Shown: positions 24,835 through 33,170, counted from the first letter of the stretch. The stretch: 64,000 bases of DNA from Bog-756 sp963696495 (GCA_963696495.1 CAVOKJ010000003.1:62001-126000); one strand, 5' to 3'. Numbers and translations: made by a program. The notes: generated from the sequence alone by a model not told the origin.

Positions 24835-25860
24835 GATCGCAGCCCGTCCGCTTCTACCAGACCGGGAGCTTCGCCGTCGGGAACCGTCTCGTCGACGAGC
24901 ACGAGCGGACCGTCCAGTCCGATCCGGGCCGGAGCAACTCGCTGGACTCGGGCCACCGGGCCTGCCAGGGCTGCGGCGAGGCCCTCGGTGCCCGCTACGC
25001 CCTCGACGCGGCGATGCGGGCCACGCAGGGCCGGCTCATCGCCGTCAATGCCACCGGGTGCCTCGAGGTGTTCTCCACCCCCTACCCCGAGACCTCCTGG
25101 CGCATCGCCTGGCTGCACTCGCTGTTCGGCAACGCCCCGGCCGTGGCCACCGGGGTGGCGGCGGCGATGAAGGTGAAGGGCCGAACCGACGTGCGGGTGG
25201 TCGGACAGGCCGGGGACGGGGGGACGGTCGACATCGGCTTCGGGTGCCTCTCGGGGATGTTCGAGCGGAACGACGACGTGCTCTTCGTCTGCTACGACAA
25301 CGAGGCCTACATGAACACCGGGGTACAGCGTTCGGGCGCCACCCCACCGGCGGCCCGGACGGCGACGACCGAGGCGGTGGGCCCCGAGCCGGGCAACACC
25401 TTCGGCCAGGGCAAGGACCTCCCCCGGATCGCCATGGCCCACGACATCCCCTACGTGGCCACGGCCACCGTCGCCGATCTGCACGACCTCGAGGCCAAGG
25501 TCGAACGGGCGATGGAGCTCCGCGGTGCCCGCTATCTCCACGTCCTCGTCCCGTGCCCGCTCGGGTGGGGAACCGCGTCGTCCGACACCATCCGGGTGGC
25601 CCGGCTGGCCGTGGAGAGCGGGCTCTTCGCCGTGTTCGAGGCCGAGCGCGGCACGGTCACCGGGGTGTCCCCCATCCGCCACCAGGTGCCCGTCGAGGAC
25701 TACCTGTCGATCCAGCGACGCTACGCCCACCTGTTCGGCGATACACCCGAGCGTGGAGGTGATCGCCCGCATCCAGGCCATCGCCGACAGGAACATCGCC
25801 ACCTACGGGCTCGTCGACGCCCCGTCCGGGGAATCCGACCCACCACGAAGGGGCCCCTGA
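24831..25860 (+). CDS. Pyruvate/2-oxoacid:ferredoxin oxidoreductase, beta subunit (frame break near 25749)
   Basis: About 342 aa. Thiamine diphosphate-binding beta subunit: Fe-S Cys in CQGCGEA, ATGC and VPCPLGW; ThDP/Mg motif GQAGDGGTVDIG and YDNEAYMNTGVQRS. The start ATG overlaps the alpha stop. An extra G at about 25749 (ACACCC-G-AGCGTG) breaks the frame. Removing it restores a family-like ending SVEVIARIQAIADRNIATYG and a TGA at 25858-25860 that overlaps the next ATG as TGATG. As sequenced, translation runs without a stop into the downstream flavoprotein, giving a 900-residue fusion. A sequencing error is the simplest reading. Confidence 0.85.
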
Positions 25861-27485
25861 TGGAGCCTCCGTTCGCCATCACCCTCGACGTCGGTTCGAG
25901 CCACGCCAACCACACCGGATCGTGGCGGGTCAACCGGCCGGTCTATGTCGATCGCCTCCCCCCGTGCAGCAACGCCTGCCCGGCCGGCGAGGACATCCAG
26001 GGTTGGCTCTACCAGGCGGAGCCCGGCGACTACGAGTCGGCGTGGAGGAAACTCGTCGCCGACAACCCGTTCCCCGCGGTGATGGGGCGCATCTGCTACC
26101 ACCCCTGCGAGACGGCGTGCAACCGGGCCGAGCTCGACGAGGCGGTGGGCATCAATTCCGTCGAACGGTTCCTCGGCGACCTGGCCATCGACCGTGGCTG
26201 GGCCCTGCCGGCCGCCCCGGCGCCCACCGGCCGGCGGGTGCTGGTGGTCGGGGGCGGGCCCGCCGGCCTCGGCGCCACCTACCACCTCCGCCGGCTCGGC
26301 CACGAGGTCCGCCTGGTCGACTCGGCCCCCGCCCTGGGGGGCATGATGCGGTTCGGCATCCCCGCCTACCGGCTCCCGCGTGCCGTGCTCGACGCCGAGA
26401 TCGACCGGATCGTGGCCCTCGGCGTGGAGGTCCAGCTCGACCACACCGTCCACGACATCGAGCGGGAGCGCGCCGAGGGCTCCTTCGACGCCGTGTTCCT
26501 GGCGGTCGGCGCCCAGTTGGCCCGGAGGGTCGACATCCCCTCGGGGGATTCGGCACGGGTGCTCGACGCCATCTCCCTCCTCCACCAGGTCGCCGAGGGC
26601 GAGCCTCCCCGGCTCGGGCGTCGGGTGGCCGTCTACGGGGGGGGCGACACCGCGCTCGACGCCGCCCGCACGGCACGTCGGCTCGGCGCCACCGAATCGA
26701 CCGTCGTCTACCGGCGGAACCGCGACCGCATGCCCGCCCATGGCGACGAGCTCGACGAGGCGCTGGCCGAAGGTGTGACCGTCCGGTGGCTCTCGACCGT
26801 CGACCGGTTTGCCGACGGCAAGCTCGTGGTCGAGAAGGTGACGCTGGACGACGACGGCAAACCCGTGCCGACCGGGGAGTTCGAGGAACTGGGTGCCGAC
26901 TCGCTCGTCCTGGCCCTCGGCCAGGACACCGATCTCTCGCTCCTGGAGGGCGTCCCCGACGTCAGCGTCGAGGACGGCCTGGTGCAGGTGGGCCCCACGA
27001 TGATGACCGAGCGGGCCGGCGTGTTCGCCGGCGGCGACTCGGTGCCGTCGCTACGGACGGCGACGATGGCCATCGGCCACGGTCGGCGCGCGGCGGCGAG
27101 CATCGACGCGTTCCTGTCGGGAGCGCAGCCGGTCGACGAGGCTCCCCGCGACCTGGCCACCTTCGACCGACTGAACACCTGGTACTTCGCCGATGCTCCC
27201 CGTTCGCGGCGGCCCGAGCTGGAGCAGGCGAGGCGGCAGGGCACCTTCGACGAGGTGGTCGGGGGGCTGACCGAGGAGAACGCCCTCTTCGAGGCGCGGC
27301 GGTGCCTCTCGTGCGGCAACTGCTTCGACTGCGACAACTGCTTCGGTGTCTGCCCGGACAACGCCGTGATCAAGCTGGGCGGCCCGAAGGGGTACCAGTT
27401 CGACTACGACTTCTGCAAGGGGTGCGGCCTGTGCATGGTCGAATGCCCCTGCGGGGCGATCGACATGGTCCCCGAGGAGTCCTGA
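25860..27485 (+). CDS. GltD-like FAD/NAD(P) oxidoreductase with C-terminal 2[4Fe-4S] ferredoxin domain
   Basis: 541 aa. The N-terminal Fe-S region has CSNACPAGEDIQGW and CYHPCETACNR. A first nucleotide fold VLVVGGGPAGLGA follows near residue 125 and a second, VAVYGGGDTALDAARTARR, near 258. FAGGD is near 390. A C-terminal bacterial ferredoxin module has CLSCGNCFDCDNCFGVCP and CKGCGLCMVECP. It combines a glutamate-synthase-small-subunit-type electron carrier with a PorD-like ferredoxin and probably passes electrons from pyruvate to NAD(P) or a ferredoxin pool. ATG at 25860 overlaps the corrected beta stop. Confidence 0.92.
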   Translation: MEPPFAITLDVGSSHANHTGSWRVNRPVYVDRLPPCSNACPAGEDIQGWLYQAEPGDYESAWRKLVADNPFPAVMGRICYHPCETACNRAELDEAVGINSVERFLGDLAIDRGWALPAAPAPTGRRVLVVGGGPAGLGATYHLRRLGHEVRLVDSAPALGGMMRFGIPAYRLPRAVLDAEIDRIVALGVEVQLDHTVHDIERERAEGSFDAVFLAVGAQLARRVDIPSGDSARVLDAISLLHQVAEGEPPRLGRRVAVYGGGDTALDAARTARRLGATESTVVYRRNRDRMPAHGDELDEALAEGVTVRWLSTVDRFADGKLVVEKVTLDDDGKPVPTGEFEELGADSLVLALGQDTDLSLLEGVPDVSVEDGLVQVGPTMMTERAGVFAGGDSVPSLRTATMAIGHGRRAAASIDAFLSGAQPVDEAPRDLATFDRLNTWYFADAPRSRRPELEQARRQGTFDEVVGGLTEENALFEARRCLSCGNCFDCDNCFGVCPDNAVIKLGGPKGYQFDYDFCKGCGLCMVECPCGAIDMVPEES

Positions 27486-27543
27486 GGCACCGGGCGGTGC
27501 GGACTCCTCCCGCTCGATGGGCCGCGCACCACCCCCGGCCGCC

Positions 27544-28497
27544 TCACGCAGTGTCGGCGTCGCCGGCGTCGGCGGCGACGCGGAACCCCACGTTGCCGGT
27601 CGAGCTGTCCGGCTCGCTGCCGAGCCGGGCCGACACCCGGTACCTCCGGCAATACGAGGCGTGGCACAGGTAGGAACCGCCGCGCTGGACCCGGAAGGTC
27701 CCCGTTGCCGGCCCGGTGGGTGCATCGATCGGAGCCTGCTCGTAGTAGGCGGCGTCGAACCAGTCGGCGCACCACTCCCAGACGTTTCCGGTGGCGTTGT
27801 GGAGGCCGTACCCGTTGGCGTCGAACGCATCCACCGGGGCGGTGCCGAGGTAGCCGTCCGCCGCGGTGTTGCCGCCGGGGAACTCGCCCTGGAAGACGTT
27901 CATCCGGTGCCCACCGCCGGGCTCGAGGGTCGTGCCCCACGGGAAGGGCTTTCCCCGCAGCCCGCCCCGGGCCGCCACCTCCCATTCGGCCTCGGTGGGC
28001 AGACGGGTGCCCGACCAGGCGCAGTAGGCCGTCGCATCGTTCCACGACACGTGGACGACGGGGTGGTCGGCACGGGCGTCGGTGTCCGACTGGGGACCCT
28101 CGGGATGCCGCCAGTCGGCCCCCATCACCTGGCGCCACCACGGGGCGCTCTCGACGCCCCGGGTCGGGGGGAACTCGTCGGGGAGCAGTCCGCCGAAGAC
28201 GAAGGACCACCCGTACCGCTCGGCGTCCGTGCGCCAGCCGGTGTCGGCGACGAACTCGGCGAAGCGCCGGTTGGTCACCGCCACGCTGTCGATCCGGAAC
28301 GGTGCGAGGACGGCGTCGTGCACCGGGCCCTCGCCGTCCCCCGGGTACGCCCACTCCGAGGTGTCGCCGATCTGGAACCGGCCGCCGGGCACGGCCACCA
28401 GCGTGCTCGGGACCCGGCCCGGCGATCTCGACGGCACCGCATCGGGTGCTCCCTGCGCACCCGATCCACGATTCGGCGCGCAGCAGGACTCGGACAC
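27544..28497 (-). CDS. Formylglycine-generating enzyme (sulfatase-modifying factor)
   Basis: 317 aa. FGE-sulfatase domain with VPGGRFQIGD, VSWNDATAYCAWSGTRLPTEAEWE, NVWEWCADWF and RGGSYLCHASYCRRYR. The two Cys of CHASYC correspond to the copper-binding catalytic pair of true aerobic FGEs, which oxidise a sulfatase Cys to formylglycine; many FGE-domain paralogs lack them. GTG start at 28497. No sulfatase is encoded in the window. The N-terminus carries two adjacent Cys (SESCCAPN). Convergent with the oxidoreductase operon. Confidence 0.93.
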   Translation of the reverse strand: MSESCCAPNRGSGAQGAPDAVPSRSPGRVPSTLVAVPGGRFQIGDTSEWAYPGDGEGPVHDAVLAPFRIDSVAVTNRRFAEFVADTGWRTDAERYGWSFVFGGLLPDEFPPTRGVESAPWWRQVMGADWRHPEGPQSDTDARADHPVVHVSWNDATAYCAWSGTRLPTEAEWEVAARGGLRGKPFPWGTTLEPGGGHRMNVFQGEFPGGNTAADGYLGTAPVDAFDANGYGLHNATGNVWEWCADWFDAAYYEQAPIDAPTGPATGTFRVQRGGSYLCHASYCRRYRVSARLGSEPDSSTGNVGFRVAADAGDADTA

Positions 28498-28548
28498 GGC
28501 GCCAGAGTAACGCCGGATCGCTGTCGGCGGATCCGGCGCGCCGCCGGA

Positions 28549-28758
28549 CTACAGCTTGTCCTGGAACTCCGGCTCGCTGGTCTGGGTGTAGACGGCCAGC
28601 TTGTCCGCCACCGGTACCTTCCGGTTGCGGAACCGGCGGGGTCGTTCCTCCGCCGACCCGTGGAGCTCCCTGTGCTCGGCTCGGGTCATCAGGACGATCG
28701 GCACCATGACCACGGCAACGGCGAGGATGGCGATGACGATGAAGAACGTGACATTCAT
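28549..28758 (-). CDS. Small single-pass membrane protein, unknown function
   Basis: 69 aa. One N-terminal membrane segment (about residues 3-25, FFIVIAILAVAVVMVPIVLM) is followed by a charged cytoplasmic tail rich in Arg and Glu. I recognise no family. ATG at 28758; no good ribosome site. It precedes the FGE gene by 51 bases on the same strand and may share its transcript. Confidence 0.6.
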   Translation of the reverse strand: MNVTFFIVIAILAVAVVMVPIVLMTRAEHRELHGSAEERPRRFRNRKVPVADKLAVYTQTSEPEFQDKL

Positions 28759-28885
28759 GATGTGACGGGCACGGTCGCTTCAGGCGGAGCCTGCGCACCC
28801 CCTCCTCACCGCTTGCCCTACCCGCTGGAGTCGGCGGAAAACTACCGAGACCCCTGGTGGAACGGAGATCCCACCGCTCGGCGGC

Positions 28886-29290
28886 TCAGCGCCGTGCGGC
28901 GCTCGGTCCCCCGACCGGACCACGGTGCCGCAGGGCGACGCGCACCGACAGCCGCCAGCCGAGGAGCCCGGTTCCGAGGAAGGCCAGGGCCACCACGACG
29001 AAGGCGGCCGCCGTCCCCTGCCCGGCCACCACCCGCAGGACCATGCCCAGCGCGACACACGACAGCCAGACGCCCACCCCGGTGGGCACGACCTCGAACG
29101 GCCCCCGCCAGGCGCGGACGGCCGCCCACCCGACCGCGGCACCGGCCAGGAAGGGCCACGACGTCGAGGCGACGCCGGAGGCGGTGAGGCCGACACCGTG
29201 GGCCGAGCGGCCGATGACCACGAACACCAGGACGCAGGCGACGTCGAGGCCGGCGGCCACCAGGCACCGGCGCCAGGACCGGGTGGTCAA
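28886..29290 (-). CDS. DUF3054 family membrane protein
   Basis: 134 aa with four hydrophobic segments and the family pattern: an N-terminal DVACVLVFVVIGRSAHG segment, then WPFLAGAAVGW, RGPFEVVPTGVGVWL and a last segment. Function unknown; DUF3054 is widespread in actinobacteria. The start is taken at TTG 29290, 14 bases after the SDR stop; a later GTG is possible. Probably cotranscribed with the SDR gene. Confidence 0.87.
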   Translation of the reverse strand: MTTRSWRRCLVAAGLDVACVLVFVVIGRSAHGVGLTASGVASTSWPFLAGAAVGWAAVRAWRGPFEVVPTGVGVWLSCVALGMVLRVVAGQGTAAAFVVVALAFLGTGLLGWRLSVRVALRHRGPVGGPSAARR

Positions 29291-29303
29291 CCGGTGACGC
29301 TGC

Positions 29304-30119
29304 TCACTTGCCGAGGGCGGGGTGGAACCGGGCCACCGCCGGCACCAGCAGCCGGCGGGGGGTCAGCCACGCCGCAGACGCCGAGGCCCGGTTGGCCGCC
29401 CCGGGGACCACCACCGACTTGTTGGCATCCAGGCCGGCGACCGCCGCCTTGGCCACGTCGGCCACCGGCACCAGCATGATCTTGGGGAGGGCACCGGTGA
29501 ACTCCTCGTCCGAGAATCCCGCCGCCTCGGCGAACCCGGTCTCCACCGGCCCCGGGCACAGCGCCGTGGCCGTCACCCCCGTCGGGCGGAGCTCCCCCCG
29601 GATGGCATGGGTGTAGGAGAGGACGAACGCCTTGGAGGCACCGTAGGCCGCCTGGCCGGGGAGGGGCTGGTAGGCCGCCGTCGACGCGACGTTGAGCACC
29701 GCTCCGCTCCGGCGTTCCACCATGCCCGGCAGGAAGAGGGTGCACAGGTGCACCACGGCCTCGACGTCGGTGCGCACCATGGCCAGCTCGGCGCCCGGGT
29801 CTGCCCGGTAGACCGGGCCACTCGTGGAGAAGCCGGCGTTGTTGACCAGCACGTTCACCGCCAACGACCGGGACTCGAGCTCGGTGGCGATGCGGGAGCG
29901 CGACGCCTCGTCGGTGAGGTCGGCCACGATGACCTCCGCCCGGACCCCGCTCTCCGCGGCCAGCTGGTCGGCGAGGGACCGGAGCTTCGCCTCGCGTCGG
30001 GCCACCAGCGTCACCCCGAGCCCCCGCCGGGCCAACAGGCGGGCGATCTCCTCGCCGATGCCCGACGAGGCGCCGGTGACGAGACAGGTGCGGTCAGGGT
30101 GCGGGGCGGGGAGGGTCAT
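29304..30119 (-). CDS. Short-chain dehydrogenase/reductase
   Basis: 271 aa classical SDR. Nucleotide loop TGASSGIGEEIA near residue 16, NNAG motif in VLVNNAGFS near 91, catalytic Ser in NVASTAAYQ and YGASK (Tyr about 161, Lys 165), then CPGPVETGF. Arg residues after the first strand (VARREAKL) suggest NADP(H). The substrate is unknown. The ATG at 30119 overlaps the citrate synthase stop (ATGA). Confidence 0.92.
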   Translation of the reverse strand: MTLPAPHPDRTCLVTGASSGIGEEIARLLARRGLGVTLVARREAKLRSLADQLAAESGVRAEVIVADLTDEASRSRIATELESRSLAVNVLVNNAGFSTSGPVYRADPGAELAMVRTDVEAVVHLCTLFLPGMVERRSGAVLNVASTAAYQPLPGQAAYGASKAFVLSYTHAIRGELRPTGVTATALCPGPVETGFAEAAGFSDEEFTGALPKIMLVPVADVAKAAVAGLDANKSVVVPGAANRASASAAWLTPRRLLVPAVARFHPALGK

Positions 30120-31410
30120 GCCCGAAGCGTACGCCCCCGGCGGGCCGGCTCCTCGGGGGCCGGCCCTCGGGAACCGGTCGCATCCTCGGGGCCCGGCACC
30201 GTCTCCGGCCCCACGGCCGGTGCCGGTTCCGTGGCGTTCGCCGTGGCGGAGTACACGGCGCGGGCTCGATAGCGCAGCGGCCGCTCCTCGAGCTCCTCGA
30301 GATAGTGGGCCGTCCACCCGGCCACGCGGGCCACCGTGAAGAGGGTGCGGCCGAAGTCGGGGGGCATCCCCGCGGCCCAGGCGGCGGCGGCCAGGGCGAG
30401 GTCGACGTTGGGGGGCGGGATGTCGTGGTCACCGGTCAGCTGGATCATCGAGGAGACCATGGCCCACTGGCCGGGGGTCATCAGCGGTTCGAGCAGCTCG
30501 AGGAGGAGGTCGAACCGGGCATCGCCCCGCTTGTAGACCGAATGGCCGAAGCCGGGCAGGACGCCCTGCCACCGGAGGGTCTCGTCCACCGCCCGTTCCA
30601 CCCCGTGCCGCTCGGCGTCGACCAGGAGCCCGTGCGCCTGTTGGCTCGCCCCCCCGTGCAGCGGGCCGGCGATGGTGCCGAGGCCGGCCAGCGTCGCATC
30701 GTAGAGATCGGAACGGGTGGACGCCGCCACCCGCACCGCCAGGGTCGAGGTGGCGAGCTCGTGGTCCGCCATCAGGACCAGCGCGGCGTTCACCCACCGG
30801 ACCATGGGTTCACCGGGGGCCGGAAGGAACTTCGAGGCCAGCCGATCGGCCATCGACGCGGTGCGCTCCGGTGTGCTCCGGTCCCCGGACGTCGTGATGC
30901 CCCCCTCGGGCTCCGGGAGCACGCCCACCATCGTCGCCGCCAACTGCGCCGCCCGTCGCTGCACCGACTCGGGGCGCAGATCGGCCCGCAACCGGTCGAG
31001 CGCCCCGGCCATGACCACCGCCCACCGGATGCGGTCCGACGGGCCGACCGACGGGGGAGGACCGACATCGAGGGGGACCCACGGCGGAACCTCGCCCTCC
31101 GCACGCCACAACCACGTCGCCACCTCCTCGAAGGTGGCCGTGGTGGCGAGCTCGACGGCCGGCCGTCCCCGGTAGATCGGCCCGTCATCGGTGAGCTGGG
31201 TGATCCCGGTCGTGATGGTGGCCATCCTGGTCTCGACGGACTTTCCCCCCGGGACCGCCGGGCCAGGCGCTCCACCTCGTCCACGTCGAACAGGCTGCGC
31301 CGGCGCCCCGAGGGTGCCGGACGCGAGACGAGCAGCCCACGGCTCACGTAGGCGTACAGCGTGTTGACCTTGACGCCCAAGCGCCGGGCCGCCTCCTCGC
31401 TCTCCAGCAT
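30116..31410 (-). CDS. Citrate synthase-like protein with N-terminal MerR-type HTH (frame break at 31245-31250)
   Basis: The catalytic part begins near 31225 and is about 369 aa. It has GPLHGGASQQA, GFGHSVYKRGD and PPNVDLALA, supplying the two His and the Asp of citrate synthases. Immediately upstream, in another frame, is a DNA-binding head: ESEEAARRLGVKVNTLYAYV and SGRRRSLFDVDEVERLARR. Adding one base to a C6 run (31245-31250) joins the two with a plausible linker, giving about 431 codons. I know such HTH-citrate synthases from other actinobacteria. So this is probably one gene with a one-base deletion or a sequencing error; separate initiation at 31225 is the alternative. ATG at 31410 or an upstream GTG is the start. 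Confidence 0.8.
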
Positions 31411-31435
31411 CCGCGCCACGGTCCCCACTCTACGG

Positions 31436-31467
31436 CATTGACCTGATCGGGTGACATTGACTTGATC
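31436..31467. repeat. CATTGACYTGATC direct repeat, 19-bp period
   Basis: Two copies, 31436-31448 and 31455-31467, just upstream of the HTH-citrate synthase start. The second runs into the palindrome TTGATCAA. A+T-rich against the local background, so a likely promoter/operator, possibly for the MerR-type head encoded next door. Confidence 0.55.
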
Positions 31468-31540
31468 AACGTTTACTTCACTCCGTGGAGCCGTCACACT
31501 GGGAGGCAAGCACAGGACCGGAGGCCCGGGATGCGGCACA

Positions 31541-31639
31541 GGGCCGTCGACCACGGGCCGTCGACCACGGGCCGTCGACCACAGGGCCGTCGACCATGGG
31601 CCGTTGACCATGGGCCGTTGACCACGGGCCGTTGACCAC
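31541..31639. repeat. Seven tandem 14-bp repeats before the CBS-citrate synthase
   Basis: Unit GGGCCGTCGACCAC; the last three copies carry GTTGAC in place of GTCGAC, and copy three has one extra base. The array ends 13 bases before the ATG at 31653, thus within the leader or promoter. It may be a binding-site array or slippage-prone minisatellite. Confidence 0.9.
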
Positions 31640-31652
31640 GAGGGAGAGAACC

Positions 31653-33170
31653 ATGACCACCGCCGTCCACGATCTGATGTCCTCCCCTCCGGTGACGTGT
31701 TCGGCCGGCGCCCCGCTGGCCGAGGCAACCTCGATGATGGACGCGCAGCAGATCGGCTCGGTCGTGATCACCGACGGCCCCGCCGTCGTGGGGATCCTGA
31801 CCGAGCGGGACCTGCTCCGCGCGTCCGCCGCCCGGGTCGACCCCTCCGTCGAGCCGGTCCGGCGGTGGATGACCCCGGATCCGGACGTGGTCGCCCTCGA
31901 CGAGGAGGTCGGCGCGGCCTGGGCCGGCCTCTCCCATCACCACTACCGCCACCTGCCGGTGGTCGACCGGGGCTCGCTGGTGGGTGTCGTCTCCATCCGG
32001 GACCTGCTCGCCGTGGCCCAGATCCGCCCGACGGACGAGGCCGGGGCCGACGTGCCCCGGGGCCTCGAGGGCGTGGTCGTCGCCGAGACGTCGATCGGTG
32101 ACGTGCGGGGGCTGCAGGGGTTCTTCCACTACCGGCAGTACTCGGCCACCGACCTCGCCGCCCGACGCTCGCTGGAGGACGTCTGGCAGCTGCTGTTCGA
32201 CGGCTCGCTGCCCGATCGGGGCGGCGCCTCGAGGTTCGGCTCCGAGGTGGCGTCCCGGCGCGCGCTGCCGCCGGGCGTGGCCGCCCTGCTTCCGGCGATC
32301 GCCTCCGCCGGCGCACCACTCGACGCCCTCCGCACCGCGGTCTCCCTCCTCGGGGCCGAACTCGGGTGGCGGCCGGGACACGACATCGGCCACGAAGAGC
32401 TGCGGTCCCAGGCCCTCCGGGTATGTGCGGCGGTACCCACCATCCTGGCGGCCGTCCACCGGCTGGCCGACGGCCGGGCACCCGTCCCTCCGCGTGACGA
32501 CCTCTCCCACGCGGCCAACTACCTGTGGATGCTGACCGGGGAGGAGGCACCCGAGGCCTACGTGCGGGCGATCGAGCAGTACCTGGTGCTCACCCTCGAC
32601 CACGGCTTCAACGCATCCACCTTTGCGGCGCGGGTGATCGCCTCCACCGGAGCCGACCTGGCCGCGGCCATCGTCGGGGCCATCGGCGCGCTGTCGGGAC
32701 CGTTGCACGGCGGGGCACCCAGCCGCGCCCTCGACATGCTGGATGCCATCGGCACCCCGGACCGGGCCGGGGCCTGGATCCGTGACGCCGTCGCCCGGGG
32801 AGACCGGATCATGGGCTTCGGGCACCGGGTCTACAAGACCGACGACCCCCGGGCGGTCTTCCTCCGCCAGGTCGCCCGCGGCCTCGGCGGCGACCTCGTC
32901 GACTTCGCCGAGGACGTCGAGCGCACCACGGTCGGGGTGCTGGCCGACGTCAAGCCCGGGCGACGGCTCTACACGAACGTCGAGTTCTTCGCCGGGGTGG
33001 TGATGCACACGTGTGGGATCCCCCGGTCCATGTTCACCCCGACCTTCGCCGCCGGACGGGTGATCGGCTGGTGCGCCCACGTGATGGAACAGGCCGGCGA
33101 CAACCGTCTGATCCGACCGGCGGCGCGCTACGTGGGCCCACCCCCGCCCCAGCCCGTCCCGCCCCGCTGA
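31653..33170 (+). CDS. CBS-domain pair fused to citrate synthase
   Basis: 505 aa. Residues 1-125 are two CBS motifs (DLMSSPPVTC...IGSVVITDG...GILTERDLL; WMTPDPDVV...HLPVVDRGSLVGVVSIRDLL). Residues about 140-500 are a citrate synthase with DHGFNASTFAARV, SGPLHGG (His352) and GFGHRVYK (His391). The position of the third catalytic residue, usually Asp in NVDFY, is Glu444 in TNVEFF. CBS pairs bind adenylates, so activity may respond to AMP/ATP. The start is the ATG at 31653 with AGGGAG upstream. Divergent from the HTH-citrate synthase. Could be a citrate or 2-methylcitrate synthase. Confidence 0.92.
   Translation: MTTAVHDLMSSPPVTCSAGAPLAEATSMMDAQQIGSVVITDGPAVVGILTERDLLRASAARVDPSVEPVRRWMTPDPDVVALDEEVGAAWAGLSHHHYRHLPVVDRGSLVGVVSIRDLLAVAQIRPTDEAGADVPRGLEGVVVAETSIGDVRGLQGFFHYRQYSATDLAARRSLEDVWQLLFDGSLPDRGGASRFGSEVASRRALPPGVAALLPAIASAGAPLDALRTAVSLLGAELGWRPGHDIGHEELRSQALRVCAAVPTILAAVHRLADGRAPVPPRDDLSHAANYLWMLTGEEAPEAYVRAIEQYLVLTLDHGFNASTFAARVIASTGADLAAAIVGAIGALSGPLHGGAPSRALDMLDAIGTPDRAGAWIRDAVARGDRIMGFGHRVYKTDDPRAVFLRQVARGLGGDLVDFAEDVERTTVGVLADVKPGRRLYTNVEFFAGVVMHTCGIPRSMFTPTFAAGRVIGWCAHVMEQAGDNRLIRPAARYVGPPPPQPVPPR

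Noticed and set aside
24732..27485. A natural 917-residue fusion of oxidoreductase beta subunit and flavoprotein
   Set aside because: The joining segment is Arg/Pro/His-rich with no homology, whereas the alternative frame gives the expected beta C-terminus and a TGATG overlap. A one-base error or mutation explains it better.
31541..31639. CRISPR array
   Set aside because: The 14-bp units are contiguous with no spacers, so this is a simple tandem repeat.
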